In this document: positions 46,789-56,391 of the stretch, piece after piece
How the letters are laid out: each line of letters starts with the position of its first letter
How positions within the stretch are numbered: position 1 is the first letter of the stretch
Assembly: GCA_947169115.1 (NCBI GenBank)
Contig: CAMVOK010000001.1
Span: 1 to 64,000 of the forward strand
Source: an uncultured Prevotellaceae bacterium
GTDB lineage: Bacteria; Bacteroidota; Bacteroidia; Bacteroidales; Bacteroidaceae
Direction of reading: 5' to 3'
DNA length: 64,000 nt
Made by a program: the position numbers and the translations under genes
Notes under the pieces: model-generated
Seen by the model: only the letters and a program-made list of their open reading frames with translations
The model's database searches: none
What the model was told of the DNA's origin: nothing

Positions 46789-46998
46789 CGAAGATTTCGT
46801 TTTTATCGATGGAATGGACGTTTTTGTGTACCTTGAATGTCTTTTCTTTTTCTTTTGTATAAATTAAGGTTATATTGGATTTTTAACTAAAATTTACCAA
46901 TATTTCCATTTCGTACCGAATTTTTTTTTGAAATTTGCAGCGTTTTTGAGAGAGTGTGAAGAAAAATGTTGCAAATTTTTAAACTATTTTTAAACAAA
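46789..46998 (+). promoter_or_regulatory. Control region of the DUF4493 operon
   Basis: A small hairpin (ACGAA GAT TTCGT followed by TTTT) ends the regulator gene at about 46790. The AT-rich 46860-46998 stretch should hold the operon promoter; the nearest -7-like sequence is GAAATTTG near 46930, which is a poor match. No AraC site can be named by eye. Confidence 0.45.
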
Positions 46999-47835
46999 AT
47001 GAAAACAAAAAAAACCATTCTCTGCATGATGCTGGGAGCTGTTGCTCTCTTCACGTCATGCACGTCAGAGGAGCAGGAAACCCTCTCCCCTGAAAACGGA
47101 AGCGAGCAGAAAGGTCAGTTTGTACTCAATCTGAACTCCAATGCTGACTTCAGTGTTCAGACGCGTGCTCTCAATGAGAACGCCTATTCCAACACGGACA
47201 ACTTCACCGTGCAGATCATCAACTCTTCTTCTCAGGTTGTTATGGAGTGCAAGGGTTCGGAGCTTTCCACTTATCTGCCCAAGGAACTGAGCATCGGTTC
47301 TTACGAGGTGAAGGCTTTCTATGGCACCGAGTCTAAGGCTTCTCGCAACGACTTCCGTGTCGAGGGTAGCAACACATTCACGATTCAGGCTGAGCAGCAG
47401 ACCAGTGTGGACGTAGCTTGTGCTCCCACCTGTGGTAAGCTGTATGTCAACTTCGACCCCAGCATGGCTACCTATTGCAGCGACTACAATGTGACATACG
47501 GTGGCACCGAGGCTTTGGGTGCTGAGACCATCGCTTGGGCTAAGGCCGACAGCGAGCCTTGGTATGTAGCTCTCACCCCCAATGGCGAGACCATCAACTA
47601 CACCATCAACCTTACCGTAAAGGATTCGTATGCTTTCACCGATGGCAATGGCCAGAAGCAGACTCAGGCTCAGTACACAGGTTCTTTCCAGTTGCAGCGT
47701 AACCACGCCCACAAACTGACTGTGAAGCCCAGCTATACTCCTTCTACTGAAGGCGGTCTGGAGATTCAAATTACCATCGACGATACGACCAACGATCATG
47801 AAGTTACCTTCACAGTTCCCGTTTCGTGGATTTAA
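46999..47835 (+). CDS. DUF4493 lipoprotein 1 (fimbrillin-like)
   Basis: About 278 residues. Lipobox FTSC (Cys21) with acidic TSEEQE after it, strand GQFVLNL (39-45), then Q-T55-R56-A. The remainder is a DUF4493 beta-sandwich pair (DNFTVQIINSSSQVV, LPKELSIGSYEVKAFYG, then a second domain). ATG 46999 gives a proper signal peptide; 46966 is in frame but adds 11 atypical residues. Codon use looks strongly biased, as in highly expressed genes, so this could be a main subunit (inference). First gene of the operon. Confidence 0.75.
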   Translation: MKTKKTILCMMLGAVALFTSCTSEEQETLSPENGSEQKGQFVLNLNSNADFSVQTRALNENAYSNTDNFTVQIINSSSQVVMECKGSELSTYLPKELSIGSYEVKAFYGTESKASRNDFRVEGSNTFTIQAEQQTSVDVACAPTCGKLYVNFDPSMATYCSDYNVTYGGTEALGAETIAWAKADSEPWYVALTPNGETINYTINLTVKDSYAFTDGNGQKQTQAQYTGSFQLQRNHAHKLTVKPSYTPSTEGGLEIQITIDDTTNDHEVTFTVPVSWI

Positions 47836-47875
47836 ACTCACCAGAATCTTAAACCCATAAAAAGATATCCAAATT

Positions 47876-49159
47876 ATGAAAATCAAAAATACATTCCTTC
47901 TTGGAATAATCACCATAGCAGGTTTTTGCTCCTGTGTGAGCGAAGATTTTGAGAACGGTAAGGGTGGCCAGAACGGCGAGGGTATCATGACACTCGACGT
48001 GGCTGTAAAGGAGCCCAGTGCCAATGTTACACGTGCCGTTACCGAGGTTACTAACTTCCCCGTTACCGTGTTTGATGCCGATGGCAATACGGTAAAGAGT
48101 TATTCTACCGTTGCCGATGTGCCCAGCTCTGTTATCATGGCTGTAGGTAACTACACCGTAGAGTCCCACACCCCGGGCGAACTGGTTCGCCAGATGGATG
48201 CCCCTTATTATAAAGGAACAGAGCCCATGGAAATCATGAAGGGCATCACCACACCCGTAAATGTTGTCTGCACCATGCAGAACAGCAGCATCAAGGTGCT
48301 CTATCAGAATGGTTTCGATGACGTGTTCTCCGCTTGGACCATTACCCTCGACGACGGTGGTTCTACGGCGCTCACCTTCACCGAGGAGCAGGGTCTCACA
48401 CCTGCCATCGTATATTGGCTCTTCCAGAGCGAGGCTACCCAACTGAAGTTCAACTTCCGTGGTACCAATAAGAATGGTAGCACCGTTACTGCCAACAACA
48501 CCCTGACTAAGTCTCAGGCCGAAGAGCGTTACGATGACGACAAACTGTATTTCAGCGGTGGTGATGCTATCGTTATCACTGTCAACATCGTTGAATCTAC
48601 CGAGGGCGAAGTTACTGGCGTAAACATCTCTGCTACCGTAACCTTCACCGAGCATGAGGATGTAGTTACCATCGAAACTACCGACGACGATACCCTCACT
48701 CCCGATGTTCCCACTCCTGGTCCCGGCCAAGATAATTTCGTACAACTCACCCTCTTCGATCCCATCACGTTCACTATGGGTGAAGGTTCTACGCTCGATC
48801 CTTCTATTGCTGACGTAAGCATCGCCTGTGAGAAGGGTATCAAGAGCGTTATGGTGAAGGCTGAATCCACCAACCCCGACATGGTTGAGTCTCTGATTGC
48901 CGTAGGTGGTATTTATGGCCTCGACTTCGTAGATGCTGGCGTTGAGGTTGTTGATAACAGTGACCTCGTACAGTTCTTCTTGGGTCTGGGTAAGAACCTG
49001 AGTGTACCTGCCGAGGGCGACTTGAACTACAACTTCCCCGTGGGTAACTTCTTCAGCCTGCTCGACGTCATGTCTGGTACCCATACCTTCAACCTCACGG
49101 TTACCGACTTAGAGGGTCATAAGAAGAGTGGTTCCGTAGTTATCACCGTAAACGAATAA
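47876..49159 (+). CDS. DUF4493 lipoprotein 2
   Basis: 427 residues: Cys20 (GFCSC), acidic VSEDFE, strand GIMTLDV (36-42), V-T52-R53-A, then the DUF4493 core (FPVTVFDADGNTVKSY, SSVIMAVGNYTVESH, APYYKGTEP). A Thr/Pro/Gly linker (TPDVPTPGPGQ, about 278-288) leads to an extra C-terminal domain of about 140 residues with Ig-like strands ending GSVVITVNE. The last domain is not one I recognise. 40 bp after gene 1. Confidence 0.75.
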   Translation: MKIKNTFLLGIITIAGFCSCVSEDFENGKGGQNGEGIMTLDVAVKEPSANVTRAVTEVTNFPVTVFDADGNTVKSYSTVADVPSSVIMAVGNYTVESHTPGELVRQMDAPYYKGTEPMEIMKGITTPVNVVCTMQNSSIKVLYQNGFDDVFSAWTITLDDGGSTALTFTEEQGLTPAIVYWLFQSEATQLKFNFRGTNKNGSTVTANNTLTKSQAEERYDDDKLYFSGGDAIVITVNIVESTEGEVTGVNISATVTFTEHEDVVTIETTDDDTLTPDVPTPGPGQDNFVQLTLFDPITFTMGEGSTLDPSIADVSIACEKGIKSVMVKAESTNPDMVESLIAVGGIYGLDFVDAGVEVVDNSDLVQFFLGLGKNLSVPAEGDLNYNFPVGNFFSLLDVMSGTHTFNLTVTDLEGHKKSGSVVITVNE

Positions 49160-49212
49160 TACAAGAGTGAGCAATAACATTTGAAAACACTATTATAATA
49201 TAGGAAATAGAT

Positions 49213-51000
49213 ATGAAAAAGATATATTTGATTCTGTCCGTTCTCTGTGCTTCTCTGTTTGCTATCTCTTGTAGTAACGAAGAGACCGATAACACCCAGG
49301 AAGAGGGTTACCTGAAACTGAGGATGACCACCCTGGTTTCTACCAACACCCGTACTGCAGTTCCCCAGGACTATAATGCCCGCGACCTGCACGTGGAACT
49401 GCTCGATGCCAACAACAACGTATTGATGCAGACCGACGACTTCGCTAACGACCAGACCTTCCAGGGTACCATCCGCTTGGAACCCGGTACCTACACCATT
49501 TCGGCACATTCTGCCAACTGGGACGGTTCTGATTCTGGCTTCGATGCTCCCTTCTATGCAGGTTCTGCTCAGGTGACCATCAAACCCAAGACCCTGACCA
49601 CTGTACCTGTTACCCTGACACAGGCCAACGTGAAGGTTACCGTCAACTACGACCAGACCTTCCTGGACTACTTCACCAGTGCACAGGCTACGGTGACTTC
49701 AGACCTCACCGGTGTGGCTGCCCGCACCTTCATCATGGGACAGGCTTCAACTCCTGCATACTTCCCTGTAGCTCCCCTGACCTTCAACATTGCTGTTGTT
49801 AACCAGAGTGGCGACAGCTTCAGTCAGGACAACCGCATCGAGGATGTCAATGCCCGCGACCACTTCATCGTTACCTATAAGGTGGCCGATGCTGGTAAGC
49901 AGGGTGCCGTAACCGTATCTGTTGACGATGCTACGCAGACCTACAGCTTCACGGTTGAAGTTCCTCGCAAGAGCAGCACTGCCCTGCAGGTTTACAACGT
50001 CAACGCTTGGGCTCACTTCGCTAACCTCTCGGGTGCTGTTACTTCTAAGACTGCCGACTTCGATGCTGCAGATCTTACCCTCCAGTGGAAGAAGGCTACC
50101 GATGCCGACTGGACCAGCGTGGCCAGCAACCTGCTCACCGCTAATGGTGACAACTACAGCTACAAGCTCACAGGTCTGGAGCCTGAGACCAGCTACATCT
50201 ACCGTCTCTCTTACACCAGCGGTGATGTCAACGTCAACAGTAACGAAGTAAGCTTCACCACCGAGTCTGCAACGGCTATCTACAATGGTGGCTTCGAGTT
50301 CTGGACCAATGTAGGCAGCTACTACTCGCCCAACGAAGATGGTGTCACCTACTGGGATTCCTCTAACGGTGGTTCAGCCTCCTTCAACTACATTGTTACC
50401 GAGCCTTCGTACACCTTCGTACACAGCGGTAGCGGTGCCGTGAAGTTGACTACTAAGTATGCTGTCATCAAACTGGCTGCCGGTAGTGTCTATACGGGTA
50501 AGTTCGGTAAGGTAACAGGTACCAATGCAAACCTCTTCTGGGGTACTCCCTTCACGGGTCGTCCTACAGCCCTCAAGGCTTACATCAGCTATGCACCGGG
50601 TGCAATTAACAAAGGTACGAAGCCTACCGTTGACGGACACGGAAATACGCTGGTTGGTGTTCCCGAATCGGGTGAGAATGACTACTGCAACCTGCGTATT
50701 GCCCTGCTTACCGAGCAACTGGAGGTAACCACCAAGGATATGGCTTCGTTCCCAGTCTGGGAGAACGACGACCGCATCTTGGCTCATGGCTACTACACGC
50801 AGAACACCAGCGACAACGGACAGTGGCGTGAGGTCATCATTCCTTTGACTTACTACAACACCACTACCAAGCCTGCTTATCTGCTCGTAGCATCTGCTTC
50901 CAGTGCCTACGGTGACTACTTCTATGGTTCCGATGCCAGTGTGCTCTACGTCGATGACATCGAGCTCATCTATGGCGACGACCCTGTAATCGCAGAATAA
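49213..51000 (+). CDS. DUF4493 + FnIII + PCMD lipoprotein 3
   Basis: 595 residues: Cys20 (AISC), SNEETD, strand GYLKLRM (32-38), N-T46-R47-T, DUF4493 core (DLHVELLDANNNVLM, EPGTYTISAHS, DAPFYAGSAQ), a fibronectin-III-like domain near 270-350 (LTGLEPETSYIYRLSY) and a C-terminal PCMD domain (IYNGGFEFWTNVGSYYSP, YAVIKLAAGSVYTGKFGKV, FTGRPTALKAYISYAPG). PCMD is a putative carbohydrate-related jelly-roll domain, so this could be a sugar-binding or tip component. Confidence 0.75.
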   Translation: MKKIYLILSVLCASLFAISCSNEETDNTQEEGYLKLRMTTLVSTNTRTAVPQDYNARDLHVELLDANNNVLMQTDDFANDQTFQGTIRLEPGTYTISAHSANWDGSDSGFDAPFYAGSAQVTIKPKTLTTVPVTLTQANVKVTVNYDQTFLDYFTSAQATVTSDLTGVAARTFIMGQASTPAYFPVAPLTFNIAVVNQSGDSFSQDNRIEDVNARDHFIVTYKVADAGKQGAVTVSVDDATQTYSFTVEVPRKSSTALQVYNVNAWAHFANLSGAVTSKTADFDAADLTLQWKKATDADWTSVASNLLTANGDNYSYKLTGLEPETSYIYRLSYTSGDVNVNSNEVSFTTESATAIYNGGFEFWTNVGSYYSPNEDGVTYWDSSNGGSASFNYIVTEPSYTFVHSGSGAVKLTTKYAVIKLAAGSVYTGKFGKVTGTNANLFWGTPFTGRPTALKAYISYAPGAINKGTKPTVDGHGNTLVGVPESGENDYCNLRIALLTEQLEVTTKDMASFPVWENDDRILAHGYYTQNTSDNGQWREVIIPLTYYNTTTKPAYLLVASASSAYGDYFYGSDASVLYVDDIELIYGDDPVIAE

Positions 51001-51014
51001 GTAACGACTAAGAA

Positions 51015-52079
51015 GTGATAAAGACATCAAGTAGATATTTGCTCGGATTGCTGCTGGCCATTGTGCCAGCAGCAATCTCCGCGCAAATTGCGCAAAGTGG
51101 GACAATCATCCGTCAGCGTACGGACACCCTGGTCACTACGCGAGTAGATACCGTGGTCGTCGTGCGCTATGACACCATCCCAGCTGTTGTGCCAGCAGCA
51201 TCTCCTGCTGGTTCTCCCGCCGTGCCAGCCGCCGTGCCAGCAGCTTCTCCTGCTGGTCCCCTCCTCCCTCTCGACTCCGTCATCGCCCATGCCGTGCGCC
51301 TTGGCGTACAACAGGCCCTTGAGCAGGAGCGCCAGAAGAATGAGGGTCCGGAACGGCCTCGTACAGCGGCAGAACGCCTCTGGGATCGCTCGCAGGAAAA
51401 ACGCCACATCGAGCGTGTGAAGCGTGAGGACCTCAAGTCCACTTTCATTCCCAAGGGACAATGGATGTTGGGTGGAGCCGTCAACTACCAGGAACTGGAT
51501 ACCGACAACTTCAACCTGCTTGTGCTCAAGGATGTCGATATTGAGGGACATACGTTCAGTTTCACCCCTTACTTCGGCTATTTCCTGGCCAACAACATTA
51601 TGCTTGGAGGCCGTTATGGCTATACGCGCAACTACTTCTACTTGGGACAGTTCGACCTCAATTTGGGTGAGGACTTCAACATCAGTCTTTCCGACCTTTA
51701 TTACTTGGCTCACACCCACAACGTCAGCACATTCTTCCGCACCTACATGCCACTTGGCAAGAGCAAGATGTTTGGATTCTTCAGCGAGGTGCGTTTTGGA
51801 TATGCCCATTCTGTGGGCAAGAACAGCACGGGCACTGGTGCGGACTATGACGGTAGTTTCGACCGTAGCAATTCGCTCCAACTCACCTTCTGTCCGGGCA
51901 TGACGGCCTTTGCCACCGATTTCCTGGCTGCCGAGGTGTCCATTGGCGTGATGGGTCTCAAATACAGTTGGAAGAACCAGAAGACCAACCGCATCGAGGA
52001 CGGTAAAGTCCGGAGCGGTGGAGCCAACTTCAAGTTCAACCTTCTTAGTGTAAACATCGGTCTTACGTTCTATCTATGA
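51015..52079 (+). CDS. Outer-membrane beta-barrel protein
   Basis: 354 residues with a GTG start, signal peptide (LLGLLLAIVPAAISAQ), an unusual periplasmic Pro/Ala/Ser/Val repeat (PAASPAG twice, about 57-80), a charged helix (QERQKNEGPERPRTAAERLW), then alternating amphipathic strands (GQWMLGGAVNY, FSFTPYFGYFLANNIMLGG, ... LLSVNIGLTFYL) ending in the aromatic-X-Leu usual for barrels. Could be the outer-membrane channel or anchor for this locus. Overlaps the next gene by four bases. Confidence 0.75.
   Translation: MIKTSSRYLLGLLLAIVPAAISAQIAQSGTIIRQRTDTLVTTRVDTVVVVRYDTIPAVVPAASPAGSPAVPAAVPAASPAGPLLPLDSVIAHAVRLGVQQALEQERQKNEGPERPRTAAERLWDRSQEKRHIERVKREDLKSTFIPKGQWMLGGAVNYQELDTDNFNLLVLKDVDIEGHTFSFTPYFGYFLANNIMLGGRYGYTRNYFYLGQFDLNLGEDFNISLSDLYYLAHTHNVSTFFRTYMPLGKSKMFGFFSEVRFGYAHSVGKNSTGTGADYDGSFDRSNSLQLTFCPGMTAFATDFLAAEVSIGVMGLKYSWKNQKTNRIEDGKVRSGGANFKFNLLSVNIGLTFYL
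51047..51076. repeat. Hairpin in the barrel gene signal-peptide region
   Basis: A perfect 12-bp inverted repeat (ATTGCTGCTGGC) with a 6-base loop, 33-62 bases into the gene. The GCCAGCAGC arm sequence recurs at about 51190-51245 within the Pro/Ala repeat region. Confidence 0.75.
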
Positions 52080-53755
52080 CTGCATACCACAAACTTCCTC
52101 TCCTTGTCTTGGGACTTTCGGTTCTGCTGACACTCTCATCCTGTGCCATCAAGGACGACATACCCTATCCCGTACTCGTTCCCACTGTAACGGACTTCCG
52201 TGTCGAGGGACAGTGCGACGACACGGACACCCAGTTTGCCGATGCTGTCATCGACAAGAAGAACTGCACCATCGAGGTAAATGTGGGTGACATTGTTGAT
52301 CTCTCGGCCTTGCGCATTCTCGCGTTTCAAACCTCCGACGACGATGCCAACATCACCACCATCACCCCCAATCCGTTTGAACGTACATTCGATTTCACCA
52401 GCGGTTCACAGACTTTTGTCCTCCAGACCTATCCCAGTCAGGAGTACAAGTGGAAGGTCAGTGTCCGTCAGGTCATCCTGCGCGATGTGCAGTTAGAGGG
52501 TCAGGTGGGCGATGCCGTCATAGACGAGTTCAATCACACCGTTGTGGCCTACGTCTCCGAAGGTCAGGACCTCTCTAAAATCAAGGTAGAGACGTTCACC
52601 CTTGGAGGGCAGCACGGACGTGTTTCCCCCGACCCCACGGCGTCGGCAACTTACGACTTCAGTAAGCCCCGTGCCTTTGAGGCCATCTCTGCCGCCACGG
52701 GCAAAGCTGTTAAGTGGACAGTCTATGTCTATAAGACCACGGAGAAGGAGAAAGTCACTCTTACTGTGTACCCCCATAGTGCAGGCATCTACCTTTCGGG
52801 TAACAAGCCCAAGGACACGACTCCCGTAGTGGAGTACCGAATGGACGGCAATCTCAGTTGGTTTACCCTGCCTGCCGAGAACGTCGTATCTACCACCCGC
52901 ACCTACACGGCCTACATTCCCGGTCTCACACCCGCCACTAACTACGAGATTTTGGTCTCGGCCGGTGATGTCAGCAGCGACTTGCAGACCGTCACGACGG
53001 TGGGTGCCCAGCATTTGGAGAACGGCAGTTTCGACAACTGGAGCATATCGGGCAGTGGCAACAATGCACTCTACCAGCCCTGGGGCGACGGTGAGGAATC
53101 CTATTGGGACACGGGTAACCGTGGTGCCACTACCGTAGGTGCCAGTAACAGTACATACGTTGATGAAGGCAGCCGGCGATATGCCAACCTTCAGTCGAAG
53201 TATATCGTCATCAAATTTGCTGCCGGCAACATCTTTACGGGCAAGTACCTGAAGACCGATGGCAGCAACGGCGTACTCAGCTTTGGCCGTCCCTTCACGT
53301 CATATCCCACCGCTTTGCGGTTTACGTACAAGTATAAAACTTCCACCATCAACAAGTCGGCAAACTGGAGCCCGGCTTATGTTGACTACATTTCCAAGTC
53401 CCTCTTCGACGGACTTATCGGGAAACCCGATTCGTGCAGTGTCTATGTGGCACTTGGCGACTGGGACCCCGTGGACTATAACGGGGAAAAATGTCCCTAT
53501 CTGATTAAAACCAAACCCAGCGAACTCCACTTGTTCGATCCCAACGACAGCCATGTCATTGCCTACGGTCAGATGACCAAGGGAACGGATGTCAACACGT
53601 GGACCACTGAGACCATCACCCTCAACTACCGCGTAACCAACCGCCAGCCCAAGTACATCATCATTGTGGCTTCTTCCAGCAAGTACGGCGACTATTTTGC
53701 AGGTGGCGAGGGTTCGCTGCTCCAGCTCGACGATATGGAGCTGCTCTATAAATAA
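52076..53755 (+). CDS. PCMD-domain lipoprotein
   Basis: 559 residues: Cys23 (LSSC, then AIKDD), two related N-terminal Ig-like modules (TVTDFRVEG...YKWKVSV and VQLEGQVGD...VKWTVYV), a fibronectin-III-like domain (YIPGLTPATNYEILVSAG) and a C-terminal PCMD domain (LENGSFDNWSISGSG, YIVIKFAAGNIFTGKY, FGRPFTSYPTALRFTYKY). It lacks the DUF4493 strand and Thr-Arg motif, so it is likely an anchor or binding partner rather than a matured subunit. Its ATG overlaps the barrel gene stop. Confidence 0.75.
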   Translation: MTAYHKLPLLVLGLSVLLTLSSCAIKDDIPYPVLVPTVTDFRVEGQCDDTDTQFADAVIDKKNCTIEVNVGDIVDLSALRILAFQTSDDDANITTITPNPFERTFDFTSGSQTFVLQTYPSQEYKWKVSVRQVILRDVQLEGQVGDAVIDEFNHTVVAYVSEGQDLSKIKVETFTLGGQHGRVSPDPTASATYDFSKPRAFEAISAATGKAVKWTVYVYKTTEKEKVTLTVYPHSAGIYLSGNKPKDTTPVVEYRMDGNLSWFTLPAENVVSTTRTYTAYIPGLTPATNYEILVSAGDVSSDLQTVTTVGAQHLENGSFDNWSISGSGNNALYQPWGDGEESYWDTGNRGATTVGASNSTYVDEGSRRYANLQSKYIVIKFAAGNIFTGKYLKTDGSNGVLSFGRPFTSYPTALRFTYKYKTSTINKSANWSPAYVDYISKSLFDGLIGKPDSCSVYVALGDWDPVDYNGEKCPYLIKTKPSELHLFDPNDSHVIAYGQMTKGTDVNTWTTETITLNYRVTNRQPKYIIIVASSSKYGDYFAGGEGSLLQLDDMELLYK

Positions 53756-53761
53756 GAAAAT

Positions 53762-55588
53762 ATGACAAAGACAAACATATTCTTCCGACTATTATGGCTG
53801 GTACTGATTTGTACGGGCTTCGTGGCCTGTACGAGTGAACTGGAGCCAGCCATCGAGGAGGGTAATCTACGCTTGTCTTTTGGCAACATATCCACTGCTA
53901 CTACACGTAGCACACCATCTGAACTTGGCACGCCTGTAGCCTCGGATTTCAACGTACGTATTGTGAATGCTGCGGGACGTGCTGTCTATGATGCACCCTA
54001 TTCTTCCACCAGCCTTACAGTTCCCACGGGTGAATACTCCATCCAGGCCACCAAGGGTGAAAATCCGCTTATGGCTTATGAGTCGCCCTACTATGTGGGA
54101 GAAACCACGGCCACTGTGGAGAAAGACGAGACCACTACCGTATCTCTCACCTGTAAGGTGGGCAATAGTCTGGTGTCGGTAGCCTTTGGCAGTGATGAGG
54201 AGGAAACCGCACGGTTTGCCCGTTTCTATAGCGATTACGAACTGCGTGTGACTATCGGGAAAAGTTATTTCCCCATCATTCCCCGTTTTGCCCATCGCAG
54301 TGTCTATGTACGGGCGGGTTCCACGGTGGAACTCTATTTCGCCGGTACACTGGTGGCCACGGGGGATGAAGTTGTTACCCCTGTTCCCCTTCCCGAGGGC
54401 GTGTCAGGCACCCTCCAGGCTGCCGACCACCTGAAAGTGACCTTGGGCATCGAGGAGGTGGAGAACGAAGTGGCCGTACAGGTAACGAAGGCCGAGGTTG
54501 AAAGTGTGACGGTAGAGGAGAGTCTGACCTACAACTATCTGCCAGCTCCTACCGTAACTACCGAGCATCGCTACGACCGCGACAATGAACTCATGGGCAC
54601 GAACATAGAGATTAGCAGTTCCTTCCCAGGCATGACCTGGACGGCACAGATTCACCAAGGCTCGGCTTCGGGTCCCGTGGTTCGTACCCTCTCTGGCACA
54701 GGTGCACTCAGTCAGACCTACCGCGAGGTGTCCGACTGGCCTTTCCTGCCGGCCGGAACGTATGTGGCAACCTTCTCCTATACGGGTGACAAGGGGGCTA
54801 CCTACAATTACGAGAAGACACGTACCTTCGTGGTCGAACAGCCCACCCTTACGCTCACGGCCGATGCCTACACCTCCTACTCGAAGTATGAGGAGGGGGA
54901 CATCGCAGCCGCCAACGCTTGCGAACGCCTCACGGTTTACGAACCTACAGCCTATCTGAATGTGTCCAAGAGCCTCATGGCGAATCCCAACTATGCACCT
55001 ACCTTCACCTATAGCATTGCTGGAAAGACGGCCACCGTGCAGCCCACAGACAATACGGCCACCTGTGCCGATTTCACGGGTGTCCCCGTCAGTGGCGACC
55101 TTCAGACCATGCAGGTGGTGGCCAACTTTGGCGGACAGGAGATTACGGCCACCAAGCAAGTGCGCATCACGGGTATGCCATATAACCTCGACTTCAACTC
55201 TCATTCTGAGTGGAGCGAAAGTGGAAGTGTAACTTGGGATACGAGCAACGTGTATCTGGGATACATGTCCGCGGGTGGACAGAGTATCACCACGTCATCC
55301 TCCCTCAACATTCCCAAGGGTACCAAGTATTGTGGAACGTATAACGTAAATGTCTCTACGGGTATAGCGGGTACTACCTTTACCATCACGGCAGGTTCAC
55401 AGGAAATCTACTCCGTAAAGGAAAACGGAGATGGTAGTATATTTAGTGCTGCCGACCACCGCCATACGGGAACGACGTTGACGTTCACGGCAAACAAAGT
55501 GATTACCACCCTTTCTTGTAAGAATACCTATGGTGCGGGCTATACATGTAGTTACATCTATTCCCTTGCCCTCAAATATGCCGAATAA
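53762..55588 (+). CDS. DUF4493 lipoprotein 4 with extra Ig and C-terminal domains
   Basis: 608 residues: Cys23 (FVAC), TSELEP, strand GNLRLSF (34-40), T-T48-R49-S, DUF4493 core (FNVRIVNAAGRAVYDAP, VPTGEYSIQATKGENP, SPYYVGET). Further beta-sandwich domains follow (about 240-470) and a C-terminal jelly-roll-like domain (LDFNSHSEWSESGSVTWDTS ...). Six bases after the PCMD gene. Confidence 0.7.
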   Translation: MTKTNIFFRLLWLVLICTGFVACTSELEPAIEEGNLRLSFGNISTATTRSTPSELGTPVASDFNVRIVNAAGRAVYDAPYSSTSLTVPTGEYSIQATKGENPLMAYESPYYVGETTATVEKDETTTVSLTCKVGNSLVSVAFGSDEEETARFARFYSDYELRVTIGKSYFPIIPRFAHRSVYVRAGSTVELYFAGTLVATGDEVVTPVPLPEGVSGTLQAADHLKVTLGIEEVENEVAVQVTKAEVESVTVEESLTYNYLPAPTVTTEHRYDRDNELMGTNIEISSSFPGMTWTAQIHQGSASGPVVRTLSGTGALSQTYREVSDWPFLPAGTYVATFSYTGDKGATYNYEKTRTFVVEQPTLTLTADAYTSYSKYEEGDIAAANACERLTVYEPTAYLNVSKSLMANPNYAPTFTYSIAGKTATVQPTDNTATCADFTGVPVSGDLQTMQVVANFGGQEITATKQVRITGMPYNLDFNSHSEWSESGSVTWDTSNVYLGYMSAGGQSITTSSSLNIPKGTKYCGTYNVNVSTGIAGTTFTITAGSQEIYSVKENGDGSIFSAADHRHTGTTLTFTANKVITTLSCKNTYGAGYTCSYIYSLALKYAE

Positions 55589-55591
55589 CCG

Positions 55592-56341
55592 ATGAAGCGA
55601 ATCCTATACATACTCCTGTTCCTACCTCTTCTCATGGCCTGTACCAATGAGGTTATGACACCCGTGGGTGAGGGGGAACTGGTGGTCAGCGACCTCCGTT
55701 GCAAGGTGGCTGCTACCTCTGTGGTGACCACGCGCTCTTCTGTTGACCCTACGTTGGCTGTCGAGATTCTCGATGCCGACGGACATGTCTATCGTGGCAT
55801 GAGCTACGAACCAGGGGCAGTACTTCCCAATCGCTTCTCACTCATCGTAGGTGACTACACCTTCCATGCCTTCACCGAGAATGCTACCACGTGGCTCACC
55901 GACAACAACGGACTGGGTAGTGCCGTCTATGAGGGCAGTCAGCCATTCACCATCCAGCCCAACTGGGTGTCATACGTCAAGATGGAAGTACCTATGATTA
56001 ACTACGGTGTGTCCTACTCTGTACCCGCGAACTTCTCCACATGGTTCCCCACCTGCGAACTCACGGTGACCAGTGGCAGTCGTTCCTGCACCCTGTCGGC
56101 AGGGCAGACGGCTTACTTCGCACCGGCCGACAATCAGGGCTTTACCTTCCAGCTCCATCTCGTGAACACCGACGGCGAGACATACGACTTGGAACAGCGT
56201 ACCTACGACAATCCCCGTGGTGGACTGATGTTCGACATTGTCTATAGTTTTGCCACCGACGACGATCCCACCAAACTTAATATCGGTATCAGCTACGACG
56301 ACACCTTCGTGGAAATCGCCCATGGCATCACCCTCTATTAA
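55592..56341 (+). CDS. DUF4493 lipoprotein 5
   Basis: 249 residues: Cys17 (LMAC), TNEVMT, strand GELVVSD (28-34), T-T47-R48-S, then the core AVEILDADGHVYRGMS, SLIVGDYTFHAFTE and a second sandwich (VSYVKMEVPMINYGVSYSVP). A minimal two-domain member of the family. Three bases after gene 4. Confidence 0.75.
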   Translation: MKRILYILLFLPLLMACTNEVMTPVGEGELVVSDLRCKVAATSVVTTRSSVDPTLAVEILDADGHVYRGMSYEPGAVLPNRFSLIVGDYTFHAFTENATTWLTDNNGLGSAVYEGSQPFTIQPNWVSYVKMEVPMINYGVSYSVPANFSTWFPTCELTVTSGSRSCTLSAGQTAYFAPADNQGFTFQLHLVNTDGETYDLEQRTYDNPRGGLMFDIVYSFATDDDPTKLNIGISYDDTFVEIAHGITLY

Positions 56342-56391
56342 TAATATAGCATAACTCCCATAATTCCCATAGTTCCCATAGCTCCCATAAA

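Noticed and set aside
47065..49084. Two long minus-strand frames opposite DUF4493 genes 1 and 2
   Set aside because: Shadows of strongly biased genes; no signal peptide, promoter or domain visible.
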